DNA from: Methanocalculus sp.
GTDB lineage: Archaea; Halobacteriota; Methanomicrobia; Methanomicrobiales; Methanocorpusculaceae
Direction of reading: 5' to 3'
NCBI RefSeq assembly: GCF_029762515.1
Contig: NZ_JARVGN010000019.1
Coordinates: forward strand, 1 to 11,599
DNA length: 11,599 bases
Of this stretch, positions 1 through 7,678 are shown piece after piece. Under the pieces are notes generated by a model that ran no database searches, was not told the DNA's origin, and worked only from the letters and a program-made list of their open reading frames with translations. Made by a program: the position numbers and the translations under genes. The number at the start of each line of letters is the position of its first letter. Within the stretch, counting starts at the first letter, position 1.

Positions 1-1415
1 AACTGGCAGCAGGGAGCAATGCCGAGATCGACCGCGATCTCGCCTACCTGACCGGCAACTGGGATATCCAGAACAACAGCTATTTCATCTCCTCCCACCG
101 GCCCTACGTGGGAAAATTTCTGGTGAGAGGGCGCGAGCTCGTCCACGGAGAGGTGCGTCGCTATGTGGATCCAGTGTTCTGGAAGCAGGCCGAGTTCAAC
201 CACGCCACGGGCCGGGTGCTCGATGAGATAGCACGGCAAATATCCGGGATCGAGCCCCTCCGCCAACAGGTCCGGGAGGACACCACTAAGCAGATCCATA
301 CGACGATCGAGGAAATCCGTTCGCGCCTCAAAGAACGCCTCAAGGAACAGAATGGCGATATCCTGAACAAAATCTCGGAAACAGATGAACAGATCCGAAC
401 CGATGTCAAGGAGCTTGTCGAACAGGTGAAAGCCCAGATCGACGCGGAGGTTGAGGGGCAGATCCGTGCCGAGGTCACAGGATTTGTATCACAGGCGAAA
501 TCCGAGATCGCTCATGAGGTGAGGGACCAGCTCCAGATTGAAATCACTGGGCTAATCAAACAGGAGCGGGCTGAGATGGTCTTGGAAGTCGAAGATCAGG
601 TGCATTCTGCAATATTCGCAATGGATACCGAAATCGAGAACCGAGCTTGGCTTGCGAAGGTTCTCGAGAGCAGAGCATTGCGGAGCACACCCGGGACGAT
701 CGAGGCCCCGACCCCTCCCTCCGCTGAGATCGGCCTGAATTACTTCGCCTTTGAGGACCGATTCCGCGGCTCCCGAGAAGATATCACGCAGCGGCAGAAA
801 GAGTTCGTCCGCTATTTTGAGGGCTGCCACAACGTGCTTGATATCGGCTGTGGAAGGGGGGAATTCCTCGAACTGCTGCGGGATCAGGGGATCGGAGCCA
901 GCGGCGTGGATATCGATGGGGCAATGGTGGAATTCTGCCGTTCCCGTGGGCTGGAGGTCGAACTTAACGACGCCGTCTCCTACCTCCAACAACTCGAGGA
1001 CTCAAGCCTCGACGGGATCTTCATAGATCAGGTCGTCGAGCACCTTGAGCCAGGGTATCTTGTCCGACTTCTCGAACTCTGCTATAAAAAGATAAAATTT
1101 GGCTATTACATTGTTGCGGAGACGGTGAACCCCCTCTCTTTCTTTTCCTTTGCGAATTTCTACATTGACATGACTCATGTCAGACCGGTCCACCCTGAGA
1201 CGCTGAAATTCCTGTTCGGGGCTGCAGGATTCAGGGAGATCGAGACCCAGTTTTCGGCACCTATACCTGATGAGGTGAGGCTCCGAAAGCTGCCTTCCGT
1301 GGAATCAAAGGACGACGAAGAGAAGACGTTTGTTGATTCGTATAACCACAATATTGAGTTACTAAATGGAATACTCTTTGGTGCACAGGATTATGTGGTG
1401 ATTGGTAAGAAATGA
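1..1415 (+). CDS. Coiled-coil SAM-dependent methyltransferase, surface glycan type (5' partial)
   Basis: The reading frame is open from the first complete codon at position 3, so the true start lies outside the window. A GTG at 108 is possible, but the residues before it (ISSHRPY) continue smoothly into a segment (VHGEVRRYVDP, KQAEFN) that I recall from the N-terminus of surface-polysaccharide methyltransferases, so I treat the gene as 5'-truncated. Numbering from the GTG at 108, residues about 40-185 are a charged, glutamate/lysine-rich coiled coil with 23-residue repeats. A class I Rossmann methyltransferase domain follows: SAM-binding motif I (VLDIGCGRGEF) near residue 243, the acidic strand GVDID about 20 residues on, and a late DMTHVRPVHPE segment near residue 352. 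The likely role is methylation of a sugar on a surface glycan, possibly capping the chain as bacterial WbdD does; this is inference, and no kinase domain is seen here. It is followed by two glycosyltransferase genes on the same strand. The last third becomes AT-rich. Confidence 0.88.
   Translation, partial: LAAGSNAEIDRDLAYLTGNWDIQNNSYFISSHRPYVGKFLVRGRELVHGEVRRYVDPVFWKQAEFNHATGRVLDEIARQISGIEPLRQQVREDTTKQIHTTIEEIRSRLKERLKEQNGDILNKISETDEQIRTDVKELVEQVKAQIDAEVEGQIRAEVTGFVSQAKSEIAHEVRDQLQIEITGLIKQERAEMVLEVEDQVHSAIFAMDTEIENRAWLAKVLESRALRSTPGTIEAPTPPSAEIGLNYFAFEDRFRGSREDITQRQKEFVRYFEGCHNVLDIGCGRGEFLELLRDQGIGASGVDIDGAMVEFCRSRGLEVELNDAVSYLQQLEDSSLDGIFIDQVVEHLEPGYLVRLLELCYKKIKFGYYIVAETVNPLSFFSFANFYIDMTHVRPVHPETLKFLFGAAGFREIETQFSAPIPDEVRLRKLPSVESKDDEEKTFVDSYNHNIELLNGILFGAQDYVVIGKK
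447..653 (+). repeat. 23-residue (69-bp) tandem repeats in the coiled coil
   Basis: Two full 69-base units at 447-515 and 516-584 encode 23-residue blocks beginning EVEGQIRAEV and EVRDQLQIEI. A third, partial and weaker copy starts at 585 (EVEDQVHSAI). The units share the pattern EV-x-x-Q followed by evenly spaced hydrophobic residues, and the DNA has diverged, so the duplication is not fresh. The repeats lie inside the predicted helical stalk of the methyltransferase gene. Confidence 0.65.
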
Positions 1416-1438
1416 AGTAACATTGGCGGGATTTGAGT

Positions 1439-2485
1439 ATGAAAATAGCATTATGCGCTGTGCAAGTTCCTTTTATGAAGGGGGGGGCGGAATATCTTTG
1501 TGATAACTTATACAATGAGATGATTAAAAGAGATTTAGATATCGAATACATAAAAATCCCATATAAGTGGTCTCCTCCTCAGCAACTCATTAATAGCTCT
1601 CTCATCTGGAAACTTTTAGATCTCTCAGAGAGCAATGGAGTAAGAATTGATGGGGTGATCGCAACAAAATTCCCTTCTTATTTAATCAATCACCCAAACA
1701 AGGTGGTTTGGCTGATCCATCAGCATAGACAGGCATATGATCTGGCATATACAGAATATGATGAATTCTTAAATTATGATAAAAATGGCGAAATTGTGCG
1801 GAAACGTATCAAAAAAATTGACACCAAGCATCTGAAGGAAGCAAAAAAAGTATTCACTATCTCTCAAAATGTTTCGAATAGATTATTTAAATATAATGGT
1901 ATTCGAGGCGAAGCGTTATATCCTCCGCCACCCTTTATCGGGAAATACCACTGTAAGGATTTCAGCAATTATATTCTATATCCCAGCAGGTTGGATCTTC
2001 TCAAGAGGCAATTTCTTGTTATTGAATCGATGCAATACGTAAAAAGCGATGTTAGACTTAAAATAGCGGGGTCTGGCCCGCAAATGGAAAATTACAAGAA
2101 ATTGGCTAAAGATTTGAAAGTTGACAGCAAAATTGACTTTCTTGGTTATGTGAGTGAAAATAATCTGTTAGATCTCTACGCTAATGCCGGTTCCGTTATT
2201 TATACTCCTATCGATGAGGATTTGGGCTATGTAACTTTGGAGGCATTTCTCTCTAAAAAACCAGTAATTACCTGCAAAGATTCTGGAGAGCCTGTAGCAT
2301 TTGTTGAGGATGGAATAAATGGACTTATCGCAGATCCGAAACCGGAGCACATAGCAGTTAAAATCGACCGCATTTTTCAAGATGGTCTTGCAAAACAGAT
2401 GGGGATGAGAGGCTATCAAAAAGTAAAGAAACTGAATTTATCCTGGGATCACGTCATTAAAAATCTTCTGGGGTCAATTAGGTGA
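1439..2485 (+). CDS. GT4-family glycosyltransferase
   Basis: A cytoplasmic retaining glycosyltransferase of the GT-B fold, 348 residues, the usual length for GT4. Evidence: the N-terminal acceptor loop KGGAE at residues 14-18, a second Rossmann domain starting at YPSRLDLLKRQ (R184 and K189 fit the pair that contacts the donor diphosphate), the strand LKIAGSGP, then FLGYV, and an E-x7-E motif at E260 and E268 (EDLGYVTLE) followed by KKPVI. It would move a sugar from a nucleotide donor to a growing glycan; donor and acceptor cannot be told. I chose ATG 1439 over TTG 1433 because the only G-rich upstream element (1425-1430) is well spaced for 1439 and too close for 1433. It begins 23 bases after the methyltransferase stop and overlaps the next gene by 4 bases, so the three are probably one operon. 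A run of eight G encodes residues 14-17. The gene is AT-rich, unlike the body of its upstream neighbour. Confidence 0.92.
   Translation: MKIALCAVQVPFMKGGAEYLCDNLYNEMIKRDLDIEYIKIPYKWSPPQQLINSSLIWKLLDLSESNGVRIDGVIATKFPSYLINHPNKVVWLIHQHRQAYDLAYTEYDEFLNYDKNGEIVRKRIKKIDTKHLKEAKKVFTISQNVSNRLFKYNGIRGEALYPPPPFIGKYHCKDFSNYILYPSRLDLLKRQFLVIESMQYVKSDVRLKIAGSGPQMENYKKLAKDLKVDSKIDFLGYVSENNLLDLYANAGSVIYTPIDEDLGYVTLEAFLSKKPVITCKDSGEPVAFVEDGINGLIADPKPEHIAVKIDRIFQDGLAKQMGMRGYQKVKKLNLSWDHVIKNLLGSIR
1480..1487 (+). repeat. Homopolymer run of eight G inside the GT4 gene
   Basis: Eight consecutive G lie in the codons AAG GGG GGG GCG, which encode K14-A17 of the glycosyltransferase acceptor loop. The surrounding gene is AT-rich, so a G run of this length stands out. 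A change of one G would shift the frame about 15 codons into the protein. Confidence 0.9.
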
Positions 2486-3777
2486 AAATCGCATATTTTA
2501 CCCCTGTAAGTCCTCAAAAAACAGGTATCGCAGATTATTCCGAAAAAGAAGTAATTCCTTATTTATCACGGTATGTGGACATTGACATTTTCATTGATAA
2601 AAATGTCAGACCCAATAATGAATATTTAAAGGGAAAATTCAATTATTTTTCGTACACAGACTTTGAAAAATTGAAAAATGATTATGATGTCGCACTATAC
2701 CAGATGGGAAATAATCGGCTTCATGAGTTTATTTACAATACTCTGTTAGATTATCCTGGAATTACAGTACTGCATGATATTTACCTTCATGGATTTTTCA
2801 GGAGTATTACACTGGCTAGTGGCTATAAGAAAAGGTACTTGGATGAATTCTACTATTGTTATGGGGAAACTGGTTTACAAACGGCAAAAAATGCAATTAA
2901 GTCTGATTTATTCCCCGAATTTGATTATCCCTTACTGAGAAGGATTCTTGATTATAGTGTTGGTGTGATCTGCCATAGCGAATTTGGGATACACAAAGTT
3001 TTAAAAGAAAAGCCTGATTCCATATGTACAAAAATTCAACAACCAATAACAATACTGCAAGAAATTGATAAAATAAACCTGTTAAATATTGAAAACATTC
3101 GGAAAGATCTATTCATTACGGATAAATATCCCGTTATTACAAGTTTTGGCTTCATTTCAGCGCATAAAAGGTATCCGGTCATTATTAGAACCTTTAAGGA
3201 ATTTTTAAAATACTATCCTAATGCGGTTCTTTTCCTTGTCGGCGAGGATCTTATGGATATTCAAAAATTTGTTAATGAAATGGGGCTGAAAGATTCGGTA
3301 ATCACCACAGGTTACGTGTCACACGATCGGATTCTCGAGTATCTGGCCATATCTGATTTTTGTATAAATTTAAGATATCCCACGGCAGGTGAAACGGGCA
3401 GAAGTGTATTGCAGATTATGGCGGCCGAAAAACCGGTGATTGTCTCAAATGTTGGTTGGTTTTCCGAACTACCGGGAGAATGCTGTATTAAAATCGACGT
3501 TGACTCTTTTGAAGAGGATGTATTGCTTGAAAGCATGAAAGTTCTTGCATACAACGAAGGATTGCGCGAGCAGATCGGAAAGAATGCACTTCAGTATGTA
3601 AGATGCGAACACGATCCAGAAAAAGTTGCTAGAAATTATTTTTCATTTATTCGCAGTACATTAAATGGAGATGAAATTTTACTTCATGCGGCATCTTGCG
3701 CTCTTGCTGATCTTGGGATTGAGGAAACGGATAGTCAAATAATCTCTTCTCTGGCTCTCAATCTAATTAGAATGTGA
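2482..3777 (+). CDS. GT4-like (GT-B) glycosyltransferase with GET signature
   Basis: A 431-residue glycosyltransferase, probably cytoplasmic. The N-terminal domain begins KIAYFTPVSPQKTGIADYS and carries YQMGNN and then VLHDIYLHG (H98, D99, H103), a pattern I associate with a polysaccharide-cluster branch of group 1 glycosyltransferases. The C-terminal domain begins at SFGFISAHKR (about residue 222), followed by FLVGED, TGYV, and AGETGRSVLQ (E304) leading to KPVIVSNVGWFSELP. In this branch GET replaces the classical E-x7-E pair; here the second glutamate position is Q. It would add a sugar to a surface glycan; substrate unknown. The start is GTG at 2482, overlapping the upstream stop as GTGA, with GGGGT at 2470-2474 about 7 bases upstream; this suggests translational coupling. 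The last 45 residues (from about LNGDEILLHAAS) are a short helical tail. Confidence 0.9.
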   Translation: MKIAYFTPVSPQKTGIADYSEKEVIPYLSRYVDIDIFIDKNVRPNNEYLKGKFNYFSYTDFEKLKNDYDVALYQMGNNRLHEFIYNTLLDYPGITVLHDIYLHGFFRSITLASGYKKRYLDEFYYCYGETGLQTAKNAIKSDLFPEFDYPLLRRILDYSVGVICHSEFGIHKVLKEKPDSICTKIQQPITILQEIDKINLLNIENIRKDLFITDKYPVITSFGFISAHKRYPVIIRTFKEFLKYYPNAVLFLVGEDLMDIQKFVNEMGLKDSVITTGYVSHDRILEYLAISDFCINLRYPTAGETGRSVLQIMAAEKPVIVSNVGWFSELPGECCIKIDVDSFEEDVLLESMKVLAYNEGLREQIGKNALQYVRCEHDPEKVARNYFSFIRSTLNGDEILLHAASCALADLGIEETDSQIISSLALNLIRM

Positions 3778-3790
3778 AGTCCTAATACTC

Positions 3791-3815
3791 AATTTTTCAT
3801 TTGTTGTTTTTGTTA
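3791..3815 (+). terminator. T-rich tract, possible archaeal terminator of the plus-strand operon
   Basis: Fourteen bases after the stop of the second glycosyltransferase, a run of short oligo-T tracts (TTTTT, TTT, TTTTT) occurs without a strong hairpin. Archaeal RNA polymerase can stop at such oligo-T tracts. The gap to the convergent gene is only 110 bases. Confidence 0.35.
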
Positions 3816-3887
3816 TATCGGGTTTTGGTGAAAATAGTCAATTCACTCTGATTCAGTAAACATCATAATTGGTTGAGAAATGTTAAG

Positions 3888-6050
3888 TTAATTCATTATA
3901 TTTTTTGTGATTTTGATGTGAATTGTTGAATTGAATTTTGTTATTTGAATATTCTGCAATGCAATACTGAGACATCTCGAATCTTTATTATTCAATTCCG
4001 GAATATCGCACGGACAATCGCAACCCTCTCGTACATACAGGCGGATGATATTTACTCCTTCGCACAATTTGATTTTTGAAGTCATATTTATATATCCTGT
4101 GTTAACGTTGCCTTTCGTTACGAGAACATCATTACAATATAATTCAATCGTTCGAGATTTGGAGAAACTATGTGCCCTGAAGGCTAATGTTGCATCTTGG
4201 CAATGATTATTCCATACCAGGAGTGTCGCGTTATTCGAGATCCAGCGGGATGAAATACCCTTCCAGTTTTCAATGCCATGAAATCCATCCAGATAGTTTA
4301 ATTTTAATGGAGTTAAGGACTCATTCAATATAGGTAACAGCCAGATTTCATTATTTGATTGAACTTTCAGTAAATATAATGCGTAATTTTTATCAGAATA
4401 ATTTGGACAAAAATCAGATACATTAATGGTAGAAAGGGTGTCATTTAGTAAGAACGGCTTTCCTTTATGGCCGATTTTTAAAAATATATTTTGATTAATT
4501 TTGCTTGATTGAACAATTAAATTTAAATTTTGAATTTCATTACTGGTGCGAATTAAGTATTCCGCAGATCCATTGCTTAGAAATCCCCCATCAATATATA
4601 GACTGTTATCGTCCATTCTAAGAATAAATAATCCAGGTAACTTATGGCCAATACCCCAGGATGGCAGATTATTCATCTGAGTATATTCTACTGGGAGAAA
4701 TGCATAGGGCATTTTTGTTGTATGAACCCCAGGATGATATGATGTTTCGATTGGATTTGAAATAACTGGATTAAGGACTAATGCAGATGCAATAAGAAAA
4801 ATTATGAATTTCCTCCAATCAACAAAACCGATGAGGAATAAAAATGCTGGATATATGTAAAAATATCGATTTCCAACGGCATGCGCACCTCCAAGGTAGT
4901 TATTGCCGATAATAATGATAAAAAACGCTACATTGAGAAAAATTCCGGTAAATACGATATATTTATATATATTATCTTTTATGTGGTCCAACAAATAACC
5001 CTTTTTTTGCGATTTAAGTTTTGATATTAATAATCCTGATAGCAAGGAAAAAAGTGCAAATATTGAAAAAGGGTAATACCAAACCATCCCTGTGAATTTT
5101 CCAAATATATAATATACGATATTATATGGAATTACTTTTAAATTTTCAAAATCCTGTATCAGAGCTGATGTGCGCCCATCGGTGACACTGAAACCAGGAT
5201 AACCTGCTTCATTTATACTATCATAACCACGGTGATATGGGAATTTATCTAGGAAAAAAAGTCTATTCCCACCATAAAATGTAATTTCTCCGGTATTGAT
5301 GAAAAATATTCCATAAAATACGATGATTGGGATCAGGAATAGTAGTAGCATCAAGATTATTTTCGTATTTTTACTTGTATACATCTCATAAAAAGCGATT
5401 GGAACGAATATTAAACAATTTGGGAGTTTTGCAACAGTTGCTATGCCAAAAATGAGAGATGCTAAAAAAAGAAATCGAAAATTTTTATTTTCCCGATATT
5501 CAAACCAGGAAAATAAGCCTGCTGTGATCAGAAACATGTTATAAATTTCAACATGTACCCAAAACAGATAAACAAAGGCGGTTGATATCAAGAAAAATGA
5601 CGAGGAGATTCCCAAAGCAACAAGTTTACTGTTATTTTTTTTAAGATAGAGATAGCCCATTAGAATCATCAACCATAAAAGAAGCGCATTTAAAAGAAGA
5701 ATTCCGCTATTATCGAAGATTATATAAAATGGTGCCGCCAAAAGAGCATAAGAATATTCTTTCCCATAAAAGTAACGACCTTCATCGGTTTTAATCATGA
5801 ATAAGCCTGCTGGTAAGTCATCGATTTTTTTTTCAAGTGCTCTCTGCAGGTCTTCAGCTCGATATTCAATGTCATGATCTTCGGATATGCTTGTTATCTG
5901 GAGATAATATGTTGATGTGTCTCCCCATCGATGTACTGGAGAATTGAATGCAACACTTGCTAAAACGATGAGCAAAATCAGGAGAATCAAACCAGGGGCT
6001 CTATCTACCACATTATATTTTTCGAAACTCGATAAAAAATATTTAGTCAT
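3888..6050 (-). CDS. Polytopic GT-C-type glycosyltransferase-like membrane protein
   Basis: A 720-residue membrane protein. Residues 21-36 form the first membrane segment, followed by GDTSTYY (D44) in the first outer loop, where GT-C enzymes keep catalytic acidic residues. Further hydrophobic segments lie at about 99-136, 143-163, 169-182, 192-222, 231-251, 323-343, 364-382 and 397-427, with WVHVEIYNM (166-168 HVE) between two of them and GNRYFYIYP near 393. From about residue 430 it is soluble and probably extracytoplasmic, with several N-x-S/T sites and a cysteine group C663, C677, C679, C681, C693 around CDCPCDIPELNN. The likely role is sugar transfer from a lipid-linked donor on the outer membrane face; no close family name is certain. 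Start ATG has GAGGT at 6055-6059, 4 bases upstream. It is transcribed alone, convergent with the glycosyltransferase operon and divergent from the flippase-like gene. It could instead be a non-catalytic member of the fold. Confidence 0.75.
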   Translation of the reverse strand: MTKYFLSSFEKYNVVDRAPGLILLILLIVLASVAFNSPVHRWGDTSTYYLQITSISEDHDIEYRAEDLQRALEKKIDDLPAGLFMIKTDEGRYFYGKEYSYALLAAPFYIIFDNSGILLLNALLLWLMILMGYLYLKKNNSKLVALGISSSFFLISTAFVYLFWVHVEIYNMFLITAGLFSWFEYRENKNFRFLFLASLIFGIATVAKLPNCLIFVPIAFYEMYTSKNTKIILMLLLFLIPIIVFYGIFFINTGEITFYGGNRLFFLDKFPYHRGYDSINEAGYPGFSVTDGRTSALIQDFENLKVIPYNIVYYIFGKFTGMVWYYPFSIFALFSLLSGLLISKLKSQKKGYLLDHIKDNIYKYIVFTGIFLNVAFFIIIIGNNYLGGAHAVGNRYFYIYPAFLFLIGFVDWRKFIIFLIASALVLNPVISNPIETSYHPGVHTTKMPYAFLPVEYTQMNNLPSWGIGHKLPGLFILRMDDNSLYIDGGFLSNGSAEYLIRTSNEIQNLNLIVQSSKINQNIFLKIGHKGKPFLLNDTLSTINVSDFCPNYSDKNYALYLLKVQSNNEIWLLPILNESLTPLKLNYLDGFHGIENWKGISSRWISNNATLLVWNNHCQDATLAFRAHSFSKSRTIELYCNDVLVTKGNVNTGYINMTSKIKLCEGVNIIRLYVREGCDCPCDIPELNNKDSRCLSIALQNIQITKFNSTIHIKITKNIMN

Positions 6051-6054
6051 ATTT

Positions 6055-6059
6055 ACCTC
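6055..6059 (-). promoter_or_regulatory. Shine-Dalgarno GAGGT for the GT-C-like gene
   Basis: ACCTC on the plus strand reads GAGGT on the minus strand, 4 bases ahead of the ATG at 6050. It supports that start. Confidence 0.6.
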
Positions 6060-6077
6060 GGTTAGTTACATTTTCTG

Positions 6078-6092
6078 ACCCTAAATATTAAA
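6078..6092 (-). promoter_or_regulatory. Candidate TATA box for the GT-C-like gene
   Basis: On the minus strand this stretch reads TTTAATATTTAGG. A start of transcription about 25 bases downstream would fall near 6060 and give a short leader that just includes the GAGGT element. The whole region is AT-rich, so chance matches are common. Confidence 0.3.
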
Positions 6093-6247
6093 TTCTACTG
6101 AAATTTTTCAATTCCGTTAAAAGATAATAACTGGCTAATTAACGAAAGAATTTTTTTGATATTAGTTATTTGATTATTTTTATCAATAATCCCTCTGAAT
6201 AGATATTAAATTATATTGATTGAAACCAAGAATGGAATGTTGGACCT

Positions 6248-6257
6248 CTTATATATT
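6248..6257 (+). promoter_or_regulatory. Candidate TATA box upstream of the flippase-like gene
   Basis: CTTATATATT, preceded by GGACC, is the best TATA-like match in the divergent region. The usual 25-30 base spacing would place the transcription start close to 6278-6283, which is where the mini-ORF begins. A weaker second element, CTTATACC near 6292, would instead give a very short leader for the gene at 6332. Confidence 0.4.
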
Positions 6258-6277
6258 GCATAGAGATCGATAGTCGT

Positions 6278-6325
6278 ATGAAAATAACAATCTTATACCT
6301 TCTCATACAACCACAATTTACCTGA
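6278..6325 (+). CDS. 15-codon upstream mini-ORF, in frame with the flippase-like gene
   Basis: ATG at 6278 opens MKITILYLLIQPQFT and stops at TGA 6323-6325, six bases before the ATG at 6332 and in the same frame. It is hydrophobic. No ribosome binding site precedes it, but the TATA-like element at 6248 would start transcription almost exactly at its ATG, so leaderless translation is conceivable. It may equally be chance or a former N-terminal extension cut off by a nonsense change. Confidence 0.2.
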   Translation: MKITILYLLIQPQFT

Positions 6326-6331
6326 TCACAC

Positions 6332-7327
6332 ATGAACCGCAAGGCCCTCATTAAATCTATCACAATAATTGTTACATTCATTATCCTTACGGTCTTGCTC
6401 TCGCAGGTGAGGCTTGGCGATATCGTCAACACTCTTATTTCGATGGATCCGCTATTCTTGTTTGGCGGTTTTATTCTTTACATCGTGAGTTACGTATTAC
6501 GGTCATACCGTTTTCACTTTTTATTAAACAGAGAGGTCAGCATCCGAGATCTTTTTCCGATAGTTTGTGTTCACAACATGGCAAATAATATCCTTCCAGC
6601 ACGGACGGGAGAACTTTCATATGTTTATCTCTTGAAAAAGCAACACAATATGAGAGCTGGACAAGGAGTAGCAACGTTACTGGTTGCGAGGATTTTTGAC
6701 TTATTAGCTGTCATTGTATTCTTCGTGTCCTCACTTTTACTAATTGATATGTTGCCTGATGAAATTATTAATACTGCACTAATCGCAGCTGTAATTTTTT
6801 TCACTTTAAGTATATCTGTAGTCTTTTTTTTCTATCTGCCTTGGAGGATTAAATCAACAGAAAAAGATCCCAGATACAAATCCCATTATCCTGAAAACCC
6901 TTTTCTCCTCAAGATTTCTGGAAAAATTAGTGAAATACTTAATTATATTCTTGAAATCAGGCAAGGAAATAAAAAGAATATCTTATACGTTGCGATTATA
7001 TCAATCTTCATCTGGTTTTTTCTCTATTTGTTCTATTTCTTTAGTGCATGTGCGATGCATATTGATACTGGTTTCCTACCAACAATCTTCGCAGCAAGTT
7101 TTGTCGTTTTCACCATGATTCTGCCAATTCAGGGTATGGCAGGATTTGGTACTGTTGAAGGCGGATGGGCTTTTGGATTTATCCTTATCGGAATTTCTGA
7201 AATTACTGCAATCAGTTCAGCATTTGGTTTTCATGCCATTACGCTGTTATTTACTATCATAGCCGGTAGTTTTGGATATACAATTTTTATCATTAAAGAA
7301 AGGAAAATATGCGGATATGACAATTAA
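6332..7327 (+). CDS. Flippase-like membrane protein (UPF0104 / LPG synthase TM domain family)
   Basis: A 331-residue integral membrane protein with about eight hydrophobic segments (roughly 8-24, 41-57, 72-90, 113-138, 147-169, 217-241, 249-268, 280-322). Family signatures are visible: NILPARTGE at 86-94, ARIFD at 119-123 and GFGTVEGGW at 271-279. This family comprises the membrane part of bacterial MprF and the C-terminal half of haloarchaeal AglD, which acts in adding the last sugar of the S-layer N-glycan; its role is thought to lie in lipid or lipid-linked sugar handling at the membrane. Length is normal for the stand-alone form. No clear ribosome binding site precedes the ATG, so a short leader or leaderless transcript is possible. 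Neighbours are glycosyltransferases on both sides, which supports a glycan-assembly role. Substrate unknown. Confidence 0.88.
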   Translation: MNRKALIKSITIIVTFIILTVLLSQVRLGDIVNTLISMDPLFLFGGFILYIVSYVLRSYRFHFLLNREVSIRDLFPIVCVHNMANNILPARTGELSYVYLLKKQHNMRAGQGVATLLVARIFDLLAVIVFFVSSLLLIDMLPDEIINTALIAAVIFFTLSISVVFFFYLPWRIKSTEKDPRYKSHYPENPFLLKISGKISEILNYILEIRQGNKKNILYVAIISIFIWFFLYLFYFFSACAMHIDTGFLPTIFAASFVVFTMILPIQGMAGFGTVEGGWAFGFILIGISEITAISSAFGFHAITLLFTIIAGSFGYTIFIIKERKICGYDN

Positions 7328-7678
7328 GACTTTAATAGTAATTTAAAAAATTTACACCATCCGTTTTCTAAGATATATATTTAAATTCTTACCAATTATG
7401 AGAATTTCTCGAATTTCCGCAAAATGATGAATTTTTATCCTCTTTTTATAGATTTAATAATTTAATAATTCATCCTATGATAATTACAATTTTGTAGTAG
7501 CGCTAATAACATTCAAGTCTTAATATTAAATAGATATCACTGTTTTAATGCGATATTGGAGATTTTTGGTAATTCTATCTTCAGAATTTACACATTTTTT
7601 TAAAAATATTGAAAAATTTAAAAGAATATTTCAAATTATATAATTTCCTTATGGAGATGTTAATTTCTATATAATATT
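7328..7678. other. Very AT-rich convergent intergenic region
   Basis: This 351-base gap lies between two genes that end towards each other. I see no open frame of note and no strong hairpin. It holds a short direct repeat (TTTAATAA twice at about 7453-7468) and many A and T runs. GC is very low (10 of 60 bases at 7561-7620). It probably carries the 3' ends of both transcripts. Confidence 0.6.
7601..7627 (-). terminator. Oligo-T tracts downstream of the DPM1-like gene (minus strand)
   Basis: On the minus strand, about 52-78 bases after the stop of the gene, runs of T (CTTTTAAATTTTTC, then ATTTTTA) occur in series, as expected for archaeal factor-independent termination. In so AT-rich a region this is weak evidence. 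Confidence 0.3.

Larger units (their letters stand above)
6051..6331. other. Divergent AT-rich promoter region
   Basis: These 281 bases separate two divergently read genes. Apart from the TATA-like elements, the GAGGT site and the 15-codon mini-ORF listed separately, I see no gene, RNA or strong hairpin in it. Confidence 0.6.

Noticed and set aside
108..110. GTG at 108 as the start of the methyltransferase
   Set aside because: The frame is open to the window edge and the upstream residues look like part of the conserved N-terminal segment; no ribosome binding site precedes 108.
1433..1435. TTG at 1433 as the start of the GT4 enzyme
   Set aside because: The G-rich element at 1425-1430 is only 2 bases away, while ATG 1439 has a good spacing and directly begins the typical MKIAL strand.
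7328..7678. Non-coding RNA or replication origin in the AT-rich gap
   Set aside because: No strong stem, no iterated origin-type motif and no clear promoter; low GC alone is not enough.
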